64,000 nt of DNA from Phoronis australis (Eukaryota; Phoronida; Phoronidae), in the NCBI GenBank assembly GCA_002633005.1, contig NMRA01001023.1:1-64000 (forward strand). The letters run 5' to 3'. The notes below the pieces were generated by a model. That model was not told the origin of the DNA, did no database searches, and was given only the letters and a program-made list of their open reading frames with translations. The position numbers and the translations under genes were made by a program. This document shows positions 13,201 to 23,868 of the stretch, piece by piece (within the stretch, counting starts at the first letter, position 1; the number at the start of each line of letters is the position of its first letter).

Positions 13201-16200
13201 AGTCGAGTAACAATTGGACCCACGCATCGAGTCAATGAAAAACCAAAGGAGAAAAAACCAGGACAAAACCACGAGCAATAAATAATAAGCTGGGAAGGTC
13301 AAAGGTCGTAGTGCTACGTACCAAATCTGTGACACGATTACTGTGGCCAGAGAATTTCCTGATGATGTTTCGAGTTTCAATGTCCACAACACTGATGGTA
13401 TAGTTGGAGAGAGCTACAGCCAGCATGCAGCTTTAAGATAAGAAAATAGCATCTTGAGGCAGAAGGAATCTCATGGAGAGGAAAAATCAACACGACCTTT
13501 GGACATTTTTCGTAGTGCTGTTGTGTTAACCCAACATAAGTGTCTATTATTGTATATTCTTGTACATAAATGTTATACATGGAATAACTGTATAATCCTA
13601 ATTTTCACTTGATAACCACATCATTAAGGTTAAAAGTTTGACATTTTACTCAAAACTTCAAGTTTTAACTCGCATTCGCAGCTCGAATATAGGGGTCGTC
13701 CAGTGTGACCTTGGACTAGAAACTCACATGTATACACCACAATGTACTTGAGCACAGACAAATAGACAAATATAGTAGAACGGAAAATGCCAAAAAATTC
13801 ATATTCCATTTCAAGTACTAAGATTAGGCTACGTCCCCATGACCTGAAATCCAAACTTTTAACGACAATTAAGTTTCTATATTTCAACTGTTCTATTCAA
13901 GATGACTGTTATAGCTAGCAAACACTAACTGAGGAAACATGTGTTTAGGGTAAGGTATAGATTCGTTTCACATCGTTTTTTATAGCTTAAAGTGAATATA
14001 AAAAGTGTGGGACGATCCCGTACACTCTGAGACTAAATAAGAAAATCTCATTTGAAAAAAAATTGCCTTAAACACAGATGAGTGTCTCGCTAAACTTAGC
14101 ACTTGACAATGATCCCAGGAGGCAGTGTGACCTAGTGGCATAAGTGCCTAGTGGCATAAGTATCTGCTTTAATTACTCAAGGTCATGGATTGGAGTCCCA
14201 CTGCAGCACACTGCTAGACCCTTGAGTCAGGTCTCTAGCTCCTCAGCGCGGTTTTAACTACATGTTAATAAAGCATTGAAATATTTTCAGGTGATCAGTG
14301 CAATGGGTTCACCTGAACGGCCTGTGCACGTCTGGTACGAAGACCGCAAGCAATTATTTTTCATTTAATGATCCCAGCATTAAGGCCCAATTTTGAAATC
14401 TTGATCTCAATTTGTAGGTTCAATATAAAGGTCATCCAGTGTGAGCGTGAATTAGTAAGTTCACACCCTCTGTCCATTGGTTAGGCTATAAAAGCGTACT
14501 AGGTTCTTGTCTGCACCAGGGCTCACTTTGAAAACGGCACCCTACTAGGAAAAAGCTACCTGCCTGTATCAATTTCAGCCAAAGTCTTGAATGCCAAGCG
14601 AATGCATGCAAGCAAGATTTCAAATGCCACAACTTTTCAAGTTAGCCACAATCACACGATGACAGACAGACCAGGGACCTAGCCACAATCACACGATGAC
14701 AGACAGACCAGGGACCTAGCCACAATCACACGATGACACACAGACCAGGGACCTAGCCACAATCACACGATGAAACACAGACCAGGGACCTGTTTCATAA
14801 CAACTGACTCAAGTCTAAGTCAAAAATTTAGTCTTAGGATTCGCACAACTATATCTGAAAAATAACTAAATTTTACTTGAGCAAAAATACAAAGACTCTG
14901 AGAACATACACCTGTCTATTAGTTAGTGAAATAATTTCAATTAATTATTTCTAGACCATGATGAACTCACACTTACATTGCAAAACCATTATTCAGAAAC
15001 TGTAAAATGGAAGAGTTACTCAGTTAGACGACAGACTATAGTACATGGACCGCTAACTCTGTATACTTTCAATGGACGAAATCTGTGATCTTACACATAA
15101 GCCGTGACGGCACTATTCACTAGCAACACCTGGCAAAATAAGCAATTTTTACTTTTGGCAAGTATGTCGTCTGATTTTGCGTGGTCGGGTGCCAAAAGTA
15201 CTCACGATACCAACAGTTCTGTTATTGGAAGACTTTGAACAGCGTTTCAATGCCGAAAATTTTCCCCGTTGTACTGGACCGTAAAATAGATGCGGGAATT
15301 TCCCATCACAATACACGAACAGGAAACTGAAATTGGTAATTTAGGAGAGTGGCGCCTCCTATAGGACAGTATGCAAGAAAATGTCGGAGTTGCGAATCTG
15401 TTGTCTAAATCTATGGTTAGACCAAATTCCTATCTAAGTCTTAAGTATTTGTTCATGAAACAGATTCAAGGACCAACAACTCTTCCTTCTGGCTTCTATA
15501 CTACATTTCATAATGAGTACTTTTATATTCAGACCATTCGACAGTGCAACGACAAATCGTCTAAAGGAGGTTAATGGTTATGATGACTTCAAACACAGAC
15601 TCGTTATAGCTGTCCCTACCTTGCTTTTCAGTCATGTCATTGTATATACCATATAAAGGTTTTGATTTATTTTTAATTCAATTTGTAAATTCAATTTGTA
15701 AAATATTCATTTTAATTTAATGTAACTTAATTTAATTTATCTTTAGTTAATCAATTTTTGTTTGCTTTGACAGGAACATGCTGTATATTTACCTTTAGCT
15801 AAAGCATGTTTTGTATTTTATCCTCTATATATAAAGTTTATTATTATATTTATAATTATAATTATTATTATTATTACACATCAAACAAAAGTAAACTAAT
15901 TTCACGTTCTCACCTGTCTCGATGAAGACACATATGCTCCGCTGGACACCCCAGTTTCACCGCGTCCAGCAGTTGTTTACTTTTGAACTTCCAAAACTTT
16001 AGCTGACCGTCACCCTCCAGTGAGACTGTCAGTTGATTCAGGCCATCCACCACAACATCCCGGACACAGCTGTCATGAGCTGTCAGAGAACAGAGGTCGA
16101 TTAGGAGAGAACACACAGCTGACAAATAACTGGCAATTGCTATTGAAAGGTCATTAGGTCACGTGATGTGGCGTGCTGGCAAGATTTAAATGTTTGCAAC

Positions 16201-17155
16201 ATATTGAAAGGAAGTTATGTGAAATAAGTAACATGTTACTGTATTCAGCGCAAGAAAATATATCTTACAAAATGTCTATTTCAAACAAAGACTAAAACTT
16301 GTTCATATTAAATAACATGTCTTTACAAGTTCAACAATTAATTAGTTTAGCTTACAACTGTTTTAATGCTCCTGCCTTCTCAGTGTACAATTATGAAATA
16401 TAATTTGAGTAATCATTAACACACACAATAATAGTAATTTATACATCAACGCAGAGAGACATTAAAACTCAACAACTTCAGGACCATTATATGTTCAAGA
16501 GAAAAATAACACTACACAGTAAAACCAGTAGATAGTTACAACCTTTGGGATTGCCATAAGCTCCCCTGTGTATTCCTGATTGGATGTTGTAGCAGTCCAT
16601 GTGACCTGTGTTGTACCCAATGATGACAAAGTTACCACAGGAGGTGATGGCCACACACTGTCAACAATGAAGAACATGCCAGTATTGATCCTGCAATTAT
16701 TACACTAAAAGAGTTCTATACTGACCACGTTATTCCAATACTCATAAAACAATTATTACACTTGGGTATTCTTGAATAATCACCATAATCCAACAGAGAG
16801 AAGCAGGTGAAGGAGGGAGAGAAAGAGGGAGGGATGAAGAGAGACTGTTTTGCCAAATAATCACAGCAACTGCACCCTACTGCATGTCCCGTTTTTCCCG
16901 CACAAAGCAATGCCATTAACTTTGGCTTACACAATCAAAACCTTTAATCAAAAATAAAGATTAACACTAAAATGCAGCTTATATTAAAAGATATTTTTTA
17001 ATCTACCTGAGCCTCAACGTTCGTCATTGCCTTGAACCTATCATGTAGCAGCCTGTGCTGACCCATACTTGACCTCTGATAGTTCCAAGTAGTAACAGAA
17101 TCTAATCCGTGGTGGCAGGCGGCGATACCGTCCCAATCACTTTGCCGACTCATCT
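7233..17155 (-). CDS. WDR36: WDR36 / Utp21, copy A, C-terminal part (10 exons, 5' part missing)
   Basis: Exons on the minus strand in gene order: 17155-17007, 16657-16543, 16079-15914, 13430-13322, 12716-12428, 11694-11546, 9890-9774, 9201-9126, 8503-8316 and 7382-7233 (stop TGA at 7235-7233). All phases agree across the introns. Recognised blocks are SDWDGIAACH, ITSCGNFVIIG, VVDGLNQLTVS, ISVVDIETRNIIRKFSGH, VRVWNLPSGALIDCFL, YLWSNKTLYS, LVTLSLLPSSRW, KNKPKEPPKVPK, GPEGGGSVQLL and the C-terminal NYLKSATL. Together these cover the last WD40 blades and the Utp21 domain. In other eukaryotes the protein sits in the UTP-B part of the nucleolar SSU processome and is needed for 18S rRNA maturation. 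No earlier exon is seen between 17156 and the gap at 17846; beyond the gap the sequence is a LINE. Either the assembly breaks here or the duplicate is 5' truncated. No stops or frameshifts are seen in the exons. Confidence 0.85.
7403..7465. repeat. GAC-rich simple repeat in last WDR36 intron
   Basis: A run of GACGACGACGACGG and related triplets lies just past the acceptor of the final WDR36 exon. The same tract is at about 34921-34983 in copy B. It creates a false open frame rich in valine and threonine on the minus strand. Confidence 0.6.
13630..13830. repeat. Dispersed repeat, CGAGTTTNAACTCG family (intron of WDR36 copy A)
   Basis: The stretch shares ordered blocks with about 23165-23420 and 56755-56960: AAGTTTGA, a TTTTAACTCG-type palindromic word, GGGTCGTCCAGTG/GGGTCTTCAAGTG, TAGAAACTCA, AATGTA-TGAGCACAG, and GTAGAACGGAAAATGCCAAAAAA. 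A more diverged relative is near 14380-14480 (AATATAAAGGTCATCCAGTG). The copy B intron holds it at 41150-41345. No coding capacity; probably a MITE or SINE-like family. Confidence 0.5.
14108..14345 (+). repeat. tRNA-derived SINE, degenerate copy (WDR36 copy A intron)
   Basis: The block GCAGTGTGACCTAGTGGC (box A-like) is followed by a degenerate box B (GGATTGGAGTCCCACTG), then CACTGCTAGACCCTTGAGTCAG, TCTCTAGCTCCTCAG and CAATGGGTTCACCTGA. The same block order occurs at 52455-52720, where box B is a perfect match. A 15-base word (CCTAGTGGCATAAGT) is doubled in this copy but single in copy B (about 41640-41870). Confidence 0.55.
14644..14791. repeat. 37-bp tandem repeat, four units
   Basis: Four head-to-tail units start at 14644, 14681, 14718 and 14755, each beginning AGCCACAATCACACGATGA and ending GACCAGGGACCT. 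The first two are identical; the others differ by one or two bases. The corresponding place in copy B (about 42160) has a single partial unit, so unit number differs between the two copies of the locus. Confidence 0.85.
14788..15010 (+). repeat. MITE-like dispersed repeat, GTTTCATAA..TTAGTCT family
   Basis: The stretch begins ACCTGTTTCATAACAACTGACTCAAGTCTAAG and holds TTTTACTTGAGCAAAAATAC. The reverse complement of the same blocks occurs near 51900-51960 (GCATTTTTGCTCAAGTGAGATTTAATTTTAAGAAATAATTGTGC), and its GTTTCATGAA end near 51746. Copy B carries it at about 42184-42400. It is non-coding, with ends not precisely placed. Confidence 0.45.
15660..15885. repeat. AT-rich low-complexity tract
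   Basis: TTTAATTTAATGTAACTTAATTTAAT-type words run into an ATTATT microsatellite ending near 15880, inside a WDR36 intron. The counterpart in copy B is about 43040-43250. Confidence 0.6.
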
Positions 17156-17845
17156 CTGGAAAGCACATGGACTACTTTGTGACTGTTTGCACAACACTTG
17201 TGTCCCAATACTAATACACACTGGCCATTTTACAGACAGATGGAGATGTCACATAACAAAAGATTGTGGGAAACCAACCGATGATGACAGGGAGCGTGCA
17301 CCAACACTTCCTGCCACCATTAGTCTGAACGACGAGATATCCTACAAATTTCTAATCATTTAAAAGATTTATTCAACTGATGTAAAGAAATGTGGCTGCC
17401 TGACTCTCCCAGATGCATTTTCAGCAGAATACTGGCCATTCGTTTCACAAAGATAAATCCATGTTCAACAGCCTGTCCATAACGTTTTTGATCACGAAAG
17501 AGAAACCTTATACAAGAAACAGAAAACAATGATGGATGTTTTCACCGTTGTAACGTGCATCGTCACAAAGGACCAAGGGGAGGGTAATTAATGGTGAAAC
17601 ATATCTCTATGGTAACGGACATTTAGTACTTCTGAATCAGTAGACAATGCCAAAAACATTGCCCACACCTGTAACCACACACTATAAAACTCTTAATAAA
17701 CAAGAACATGATACAGCACCCACAATAAATTCTTCAAGCACTCAATTACTTTGACGAGCTTTGTCAAGGCATTGCCAAAACTGCATATGGTTTAACTTTA
17801 GTACCCGAGACAAAGTTTGTAATTGGAGGCATCATGTGTTTGTCA

Positions 17846-18032
17846 NNNNNNNNNNNNNNNNNNNNNNNNNNNNNNNNNNNNNNNNNNNNNNNNNNNNNNN
17901 NNNNNNNNNNNNNNNNNNNNNNNNNNNNNNNNNNNNNNNNNNNNNNNNNNNNNNNNNNNNNNNNNNNNNNNNNNNNNNNNNNNNNNNNNNNNNNNNNNNN
18001 NNNNNNNNNNNNNNNNNNNNNNNNNNNNNNNN
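17846..18032. other. Assembly gap (187 N)
   Basis: A run of 187 N separates WDR36 copy A intron sequence on the left from a LINE on the right. It may hide the LINE 3' end, the missing 5' part of exon 2 of the broken GM2A paralogue, or a misjoin between unrelated contigs. Confidence 0.95.
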
Positions 18033-19896
18033 CATATGCCCAGTAATGTGTCTGTGTCGGGCTAGGTTGCAGTGGCCCGTCAAAATTTGAATGACGTGTC
18101 TTATACCCAATCTATCTAGACTCAGAAGGCTTTTTGAACCTTTTGGTTCGATCACGTTGGGAAAATTCTCCTTGGTTTCTCTGCAGGAGTTAAGTGATGC
18201 CCACTGGGCTGCTGACTGGGTATGTACCCAGTTGCGTATACTCATCCTGCAACATCCGTAAGATACCGGGATAGCAGGTTCAGGCACAAAATGCAGAACG
18301 CTTGCTCCTATCTTTGCGAGTCTGTCTGCATTCTCATTGCCATCAATTCCCACATGGGCCCTGACCCAGCGTATATTGACGGTTCTTTCAATTGCAAGCT
18401 TGTTAAGCTCATTAATACAAGCATTAACACAACGAGAGTTGACCCTTAGTTTCTTTAGGGCTTTTATTGCTGCCTGGCTATCTGAAAAGATGATAATTGG
18501 CCGATTGCCAAGTTCAGTGTTATATTGTTGTGCCAATTGAGCAGCTCTATTAATTGCAGTGATCTCAGCCTGAAACACCGTGGCAAGATTGCCCAACGAT
18601 ACCCAGTTTTCTGCATCTGCAACAGGAAGGCTTGGAAAGTAGACCCCAGCACCTGTCTGGCCATTTTCCAGTTTAGAGCCGTCCGTATAACAAACCACCT
18701 CATTCTTGTGTTCTGCGGTAGGCCATCCATCGCCAATTTCCGTGAAGAAATTGTTTGTATGATTTAAAGTTGTGACCTGGACATCACTAGGCATGTTCCA
18801 TAGTTGCCCAGTCTTGGCCATTAGCTTATTGCAAACATTCCTGTGGCTTCTGTGTGCAACGGAGTCAGGGATGTTAGTTTTTACCCACTGACCATTATAT
18901 TTGAGACGAAGTGTAGCAGATGCAGCTTCACCCTCAAGGTATATGTTCAGTGGTGGTAGACCGATTAGCATTTCTAGGGCTGCAGAAGGCGTTCCTGGAA
19001 AAGCAGATGTTATACACAAACAAGCTAGACGTTGCAGCTGCCTAAGTTTGTTGATAATTGTAATCTGTTTTAATGCCGTTACCCATATCGACGAAGCATA
19101 GGACATTAGAGGTCGGATAACAGCAGTATAAATCCAGAACATATTCTTGGGAGACATTCCCCAAGTTTTACCCAAGTTTTACCAACCGCACGACTGCATC
19201 TCACCAATGCAGATTTGGCTTTTGAGATTTTTTCTGTAATATGCGGGGTCCAGGAAGGACGATGGTGTAAAATGACACCTAAGTAAGTCGCCTTGTCTAC
19301 AAGATCAAGATGTTTACCATTCAGCGTTAAAGGCCTCATTGACCATTTAAGCTTCCAAGTGAACATAATCACCTTTGTTTTGCTATCACTAATTTCTAAG
19401 CCGACTGACTTAGCCCATGTGGCTGTTGTATTCAGTGCTCTTTGAGCAAGATAGCGACATGTGTCAGGATCGATGCTAGACACACTGAGAACAATATCAT
19501 CTGCATAGGCTTGAACATACAAGCTTGGACCCATGTCAGTAGATAATTGTTGAAGCAAACCATCCATAACCATGTTAAAGAGGGTTGGTGAGGCAGCGCC
19601 ACCCTGAGGTGTTCCTCTGGTGATGCGAACCGCCACACTCACATTGTCTAGACAAGCAGTCACAGATTGACTTCCAAGCATGTTAATGATCCACCTGGTA
19701 AGACACCTATTCACTTTAAAGTGGTTCAGTGCAATTCGAATCGCATCATGCTTAATATTGCTGAAAGCACCAACAAGATCAATGAAGGCACAGAGGGCAA
19801 ATTGTTTATTAAAAACAGCCCTTTCCAGTCTAGCAACCAGATGATGTAGAGCGGTCTACGTAGAGAAGCCAGGCCTATAAGCATACTGATTGTTCT
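18033..19896 (-). mobile_element. Non-LTR retrotransposon (LINE) fragment with RT and RNase H, decayed
   Basis: Read on the minus strand from 19896: QYAYRPGFST (RT), AFIDLVGAFSNIKH (catalytic Asp), GTPQGGAASP, AYADDIVL (YADD active site), then an RT thumb, then an RNase H domain with YTDGSK, the glutamate in FQAEITAI, FSDSQAA and HVGIDGNENADRLA, and the start of a C-terminal LTGHCNLARH motif cut by the gap. An RNase H after the RT points to the I/R1/LOA group of LINEs. Two lesions are visible: a TAG codon right after PGFST at 19858-19856, and an 11-base tandem duplication near 19162-19183 (CCAAGTTTTAC twice on +) that shifts the frame between RT and thumb. The endonuclease half is absent. The right end abuts GM2A exon 2 remnant sequence exactly at 19896/19897. 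Confidence 0.9.
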
Positions 19897-20257
19897 GCAA
19901 AGATTCTCAAAAACATCACAGCACCACTTACGGTATGATATGCTGAGGTTGTTAATTGTTTTTTTTTTGTTAATATTGTTATACTGTCGATAAAGCATAT
20001 ATTATATGTTGTGAATGGTTCTCTGAATTATTTATCATTTTGTTTATGTTGGCATTCACAGCGAGCACGTGACGTTACTACATAAAAAATAATCGAATCT
20101 TCTGTCCAAGAAATTAAGAAAATAAATGTAATTTTTTTAAATAAGTTTTTAATCGATCAGAAATCTCTGTCAATTAAAATGATTTTTGGTCTACGATGAG
20201 AGAAGATGATATTTTCTAAAGGAAAAGCCTAGTAAAAAACGAATGTCGCAAAATGGC

Positions 20258-20325
20258 TGAATTAGCAATACAGGTTCACGGTTGCACGTGTTGAATTAGC
20301 AATACAGGTTCACGGTTGCACGTGG
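20258..20325. repeat. 34-bp perfect tandem duplication
   Basis: A 34-base unit beginning TGAATTAGCAATACAGG and ending GTTGCACGTG plus one base occurs twice in a row in intron 2 of the broken GM2A paralogue. Confidence 0.8.
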
Positions 20326-20977
20326 TGAAATGTCAAGTACTGTTTAGGTAGCTTTTCAGTGTATCATTTTTACTCACTACCTAAAGTAAAATGTGTGACT
20401 CAAAGGCGCAAACAATGACATCTCAAACTACCCACACCCACACAATGATTTACATGCCCCGAAAAACACCATTTAAGCCGTTAGCAAGTAAAATCCGTGC
20501 CAAATAATCATTTATACAATTTTAACGAGGTTTGTCCTCCTGTCCAAAATTAGGCAGCTTCAAATCAATGCCAAGTGGCCATTCAATTCATGTTAAGGCG
20601 ATATCAATTTCTATTTTGAAAGATAAACTTTGGAACAAGTTTGTTAGATCTGGTTTCGTGACTTCTATGTTCAATTTGGGGGTGGACATAAAATGTACGT
20701 TCACGAATCATCACTTTTGTGACGCTCGTTTCTCGACTAGACTTTTTTTCTTCAAGTCGTATTCTTTCATCTTAAGAATTAAGATAAAGTTTATCGTTTT
20801 TAGAGGACGACGAAATTATCATGATGAAGTTAAAGTACATATACACATTAGGTGAAGTACCTATACATTGTACTTTATGGGAAAATTAAAAAATTGCGCA
20901 TTATTCATCAAATTACAAAGTCTTGTCCACGCTGAATAGATACATGTGTTCATTTGTCCAATCCTAAGCTGTGTCTG

Positions 20978-21010
20978 GTGTTGTTGCTGCTGCTGTTGTT
21001 GTTGCTGTTG

Positions 21011-21057
<47 letters not shown>
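20978..21057 (+). repeat. CTG/TTG trinucleotide repeat
   Basis: A mixed TGT/TGC run ends in about 13 uninterrupted TGC (CTG) triplets, 115 bases before the exon 3 acceptor of the broken paralogue. It yields an apparent poly-cysteine open frame that is not credible as protein. Confidence 0.9.
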
Positions 21058-21348
21058 ACTGGCTGCTGCTAACGATAACATTGACGATTGGCGATGTTTG
21101 TGATGATAAAGCTAAGCTACTGAAGACGATAGGCCTATACACAATATCTGTGCTTCCTGTTCATCATTAAGGCTCAACTGGAGATAAAGAAAAAGATCTT
21201 GGGTGTTTACGTGACCATTCCGTGCATAGACAACGTAGGCTCGTGCACCTACAAGGACATTTGTTCGATGATTCCCTTCAAGCCCGGCCAACCATGTCCC
21301 GCCCCTCTGCCGAAGTTCGGGTTACCCTGCACGTGCCCCTTTAACCAG

Positions 21349-23868
21349 GTAAGAAACGTGTTCCTAAATATTTGTTTTCAGTGGCGTTGCTAAGGGAGGG
21401 TCATAAGCTGACCGCCTAAGGGTGGCATCCCTAGCGGGTGCAGAAACACTGGTGAAGACTTGGGACTAGGGTGCGGAAAGTACAACGCCAGGAAGTAGGC
21501 GTGGGGGGAAGGGGTGAGTGGTTAGTGGCACCGTTATCTCCACCTGAGCGGAAATAATCTTAGCTACGCTACTGTCTCATTTATACCTATCGTAACTTAT
21601 TAACTATTCACGATTTTTCAGTGCAGATTTAAGACAACCTTGAGATAACCGTAATAAGCGGTCCTCAGTGTTTGTGATTTGCAGAAAATTGACTTGATCT
21701 CATGTAATCTCACAGCCCAGTGCTCCATCAGTACGAGGGTAACTTAGGCAATTAATCAGCTGCGTGGTTAGTATTAATGTCGGCTTAATCGGAAAATAAC
21801 AATACCGCTCGCCCCCTCCGGTCGCCAATAGATTTCACGCCTCAACTGTTTCAGTCCCCTTACTCCCCACAGTCGTCACAAATTTTTCACTCCCAGTCAA
21901 CACCTCGCGACATCCTCCCCTCGGGTATTACTCCACGTCTCTGGACGACTGTCTGCTGTCATCCAGATGTTAAAAAGTGAGCTTCACCCCGTCGTGAAAC
22001 TATAATTGTAGTGCTAACGACCGGCCGGGGTGCATGCAAAATCTGTGGGAATAAACCAATACTCACCTTGCCTGTTGCAGCTGTTCAAGTGGAAAAAAGA
22101 ACATCATTTTCCGCCTTTTGCGACAAAGAAAGCCCTGTTGTCGTTTTGGAAACAATGCGCTCGTGCCCCGCGCACGCGCCATTTCCTACTGAAATTTTGC
22201 GATATCTCTCGGGACATGATGACAGTTTCGTAGCAAATTGGGTTTGCTGGTATAAAATAATAAAAACTTGTAAGGAAACGAAACCAGTTCCGATTGTTAT
22301 GACATGTACGCAACCTCGTGGAAGAGAAGAACAGTGTTGATTGAAGAATCAGGGAAATTGGCCAATAGATTAGCAAAGACGCAGAAAGCCGACCCAAAAG
22401 AGCCCACCACAAATTTATCAGAAAATAAAGTTCAACGCCAATTTTTAACTTCGGTAAATAGTTAAGATTACTCAAGAAAAAGTTTTGTTTTTAATAACAT
22501 CATTAACTTTGGCGGCGACTGGCCGATGAAGAATATACGCTACGCAAGCCGGCCGGAGGGAGTGAAATTAAGCTGACGGACTGACGTCACCCAGGCCGTT
22601 TGCCGACGGACTTACGCCACCAAGGCCAGTACGAAACTGGCCACCCTTCCTCCGCGTCCGCGAAACAAAACGGCCCGCAAGAAAAAAAGAGAGCACCTCG
22701 AATCTAAATAGGGGGCCGGTGCACTACCTGGGACCAAGGCGGTGCCAAAACGGGCGCAACAAAGGTCTGAAGCTGAGCGGGGGAGACGGAATTTGTGTGA
22801 AGGATGCATTTTGCATTCATACTATACATTTTATATAATATATTTTATATAATAGATAAAAGACGGCTTGGAGCTCAAGGTTCAGTGCGTCCCGCAGACC
22901 GCAAGGCATTGGTTTGCAGTTACGAGGAATACCTTTGCAAATGGGCCCGCAAAAGTGAAATGAATCCCATAACTCAATACCTTAACACTTCACTCCACTC
23001 GCAAAACACTTGCACTTCAGCCGCGGGATTTTGCGAATTTTCGAGACATGCTAGATCTACGGAACGATCTCCAGGCATGGGTTTCTTAGACGAGAGAACA
23101 TCACGAAATAACAAGATCACAAGTGTCTACTGTTCAGTGCTCGAGTACCGGTACATGTAACACTGATGGGTTTCTAGTCCAAGTTCGTTATGAGATTCGA
23201 GTTACAAACTTGAGTATAAACTCGAGATTTCGAGTTCAAACTCAAATTTTAATTCTGGGGACATCATGTGCAGACTAGGATTACACAGTTATCCAGATAA
23301 GCCATAATGTAGTGGAGCACAGAACAATAGGTACTTATCTCGAGTTCGCACAACAGTAGAACGAAAAATGCCAAAAAAGTTTCGATTTCGATTTCGTGTT
23401 CAAAGATAAACCTCGGACTCAGGTTGTATGCAAACTCCACTCGTCCAAATTCGTTTTACAGAAAATTACAAGCGATGTTGATATATGACTTCGAGTTCAT
23501 TAAAACCTTCCTCGAACGGATATTCTGGTTGTATTTTAGAATAGAAGGAAGCACGATTTAAACACTCATCAAATTATATGTGCGCCATATCATGTGACCG
23601 CGGGAAAACTGCAAAATATCACTGTGCCTTGCAACTGAACACGCGTGTATCTTCTAACGTTTTCGCGATTATCTTTGGTCTACAGAACGCAGCCCGGCCA
23701 CCGGCGAAAATTCGGATGTGCCTAGTAACTTTGAATGAACTGAGTGTGGCGACGTAAAGGAAAGTCAGACAATAAGCGTCCATTACATTTGACAATTCAT
23801 GATGTGATGTTTTATGAGCTAAATTTACATAATGCCGTTCAAGTTAGACTTTGCGTTTGTCATTTCAG
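21349..23868. other. Intron 3 of the broken GM2A paralogue, with a GC-rich island
   Basis: No exon is recognisable. At 22530-22790 the sequence is much richer in G+C, with CCGGCCGG, a TGACGTCA (CRE-like) palindrome at about 22583, and a roughly 30-base near-repeat (GACGGACTGACGTCACCCAGGCC / GACGGACTTACGCCACCAAGGCC). That could be an internal promoter or a GC-rich repeat. At 23165-23420 lies another copy of the CTCGAGTTT dispersed repeat. Confidence 0.4.
23165..23420. repeat. Dispersed repeat, CGAGTTTNAACTCG family (second location)
   Basis: This copy has AACTCGAGATTTCGAGTTCAAACTC palindromic words, then ATAATGTAGTGGAGCACAG and AGTAGAACGAAAAATGCC, in the same order as at 13630 and 56755. Its tail (TTCGATTTCGTGTTCAAAG) is where the duplicated 24935 segment begins. 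Confidence 0.5.

Noticed and set aside
14644-14791. CRISPR-like array
   Set aside because: The 37-base units are directly adjacent with no spacers, in animal intron sequence.
20946-21170. Poly-cysteine open frame
   Set aside because: It is the translation of a CTG/TTG microsatellite inside an intron.
22104-22475. 123-codon minus-strand frame
   Set aside because: No recognised domain; lies inside intron 3 of the paralogue and has no partner exon.
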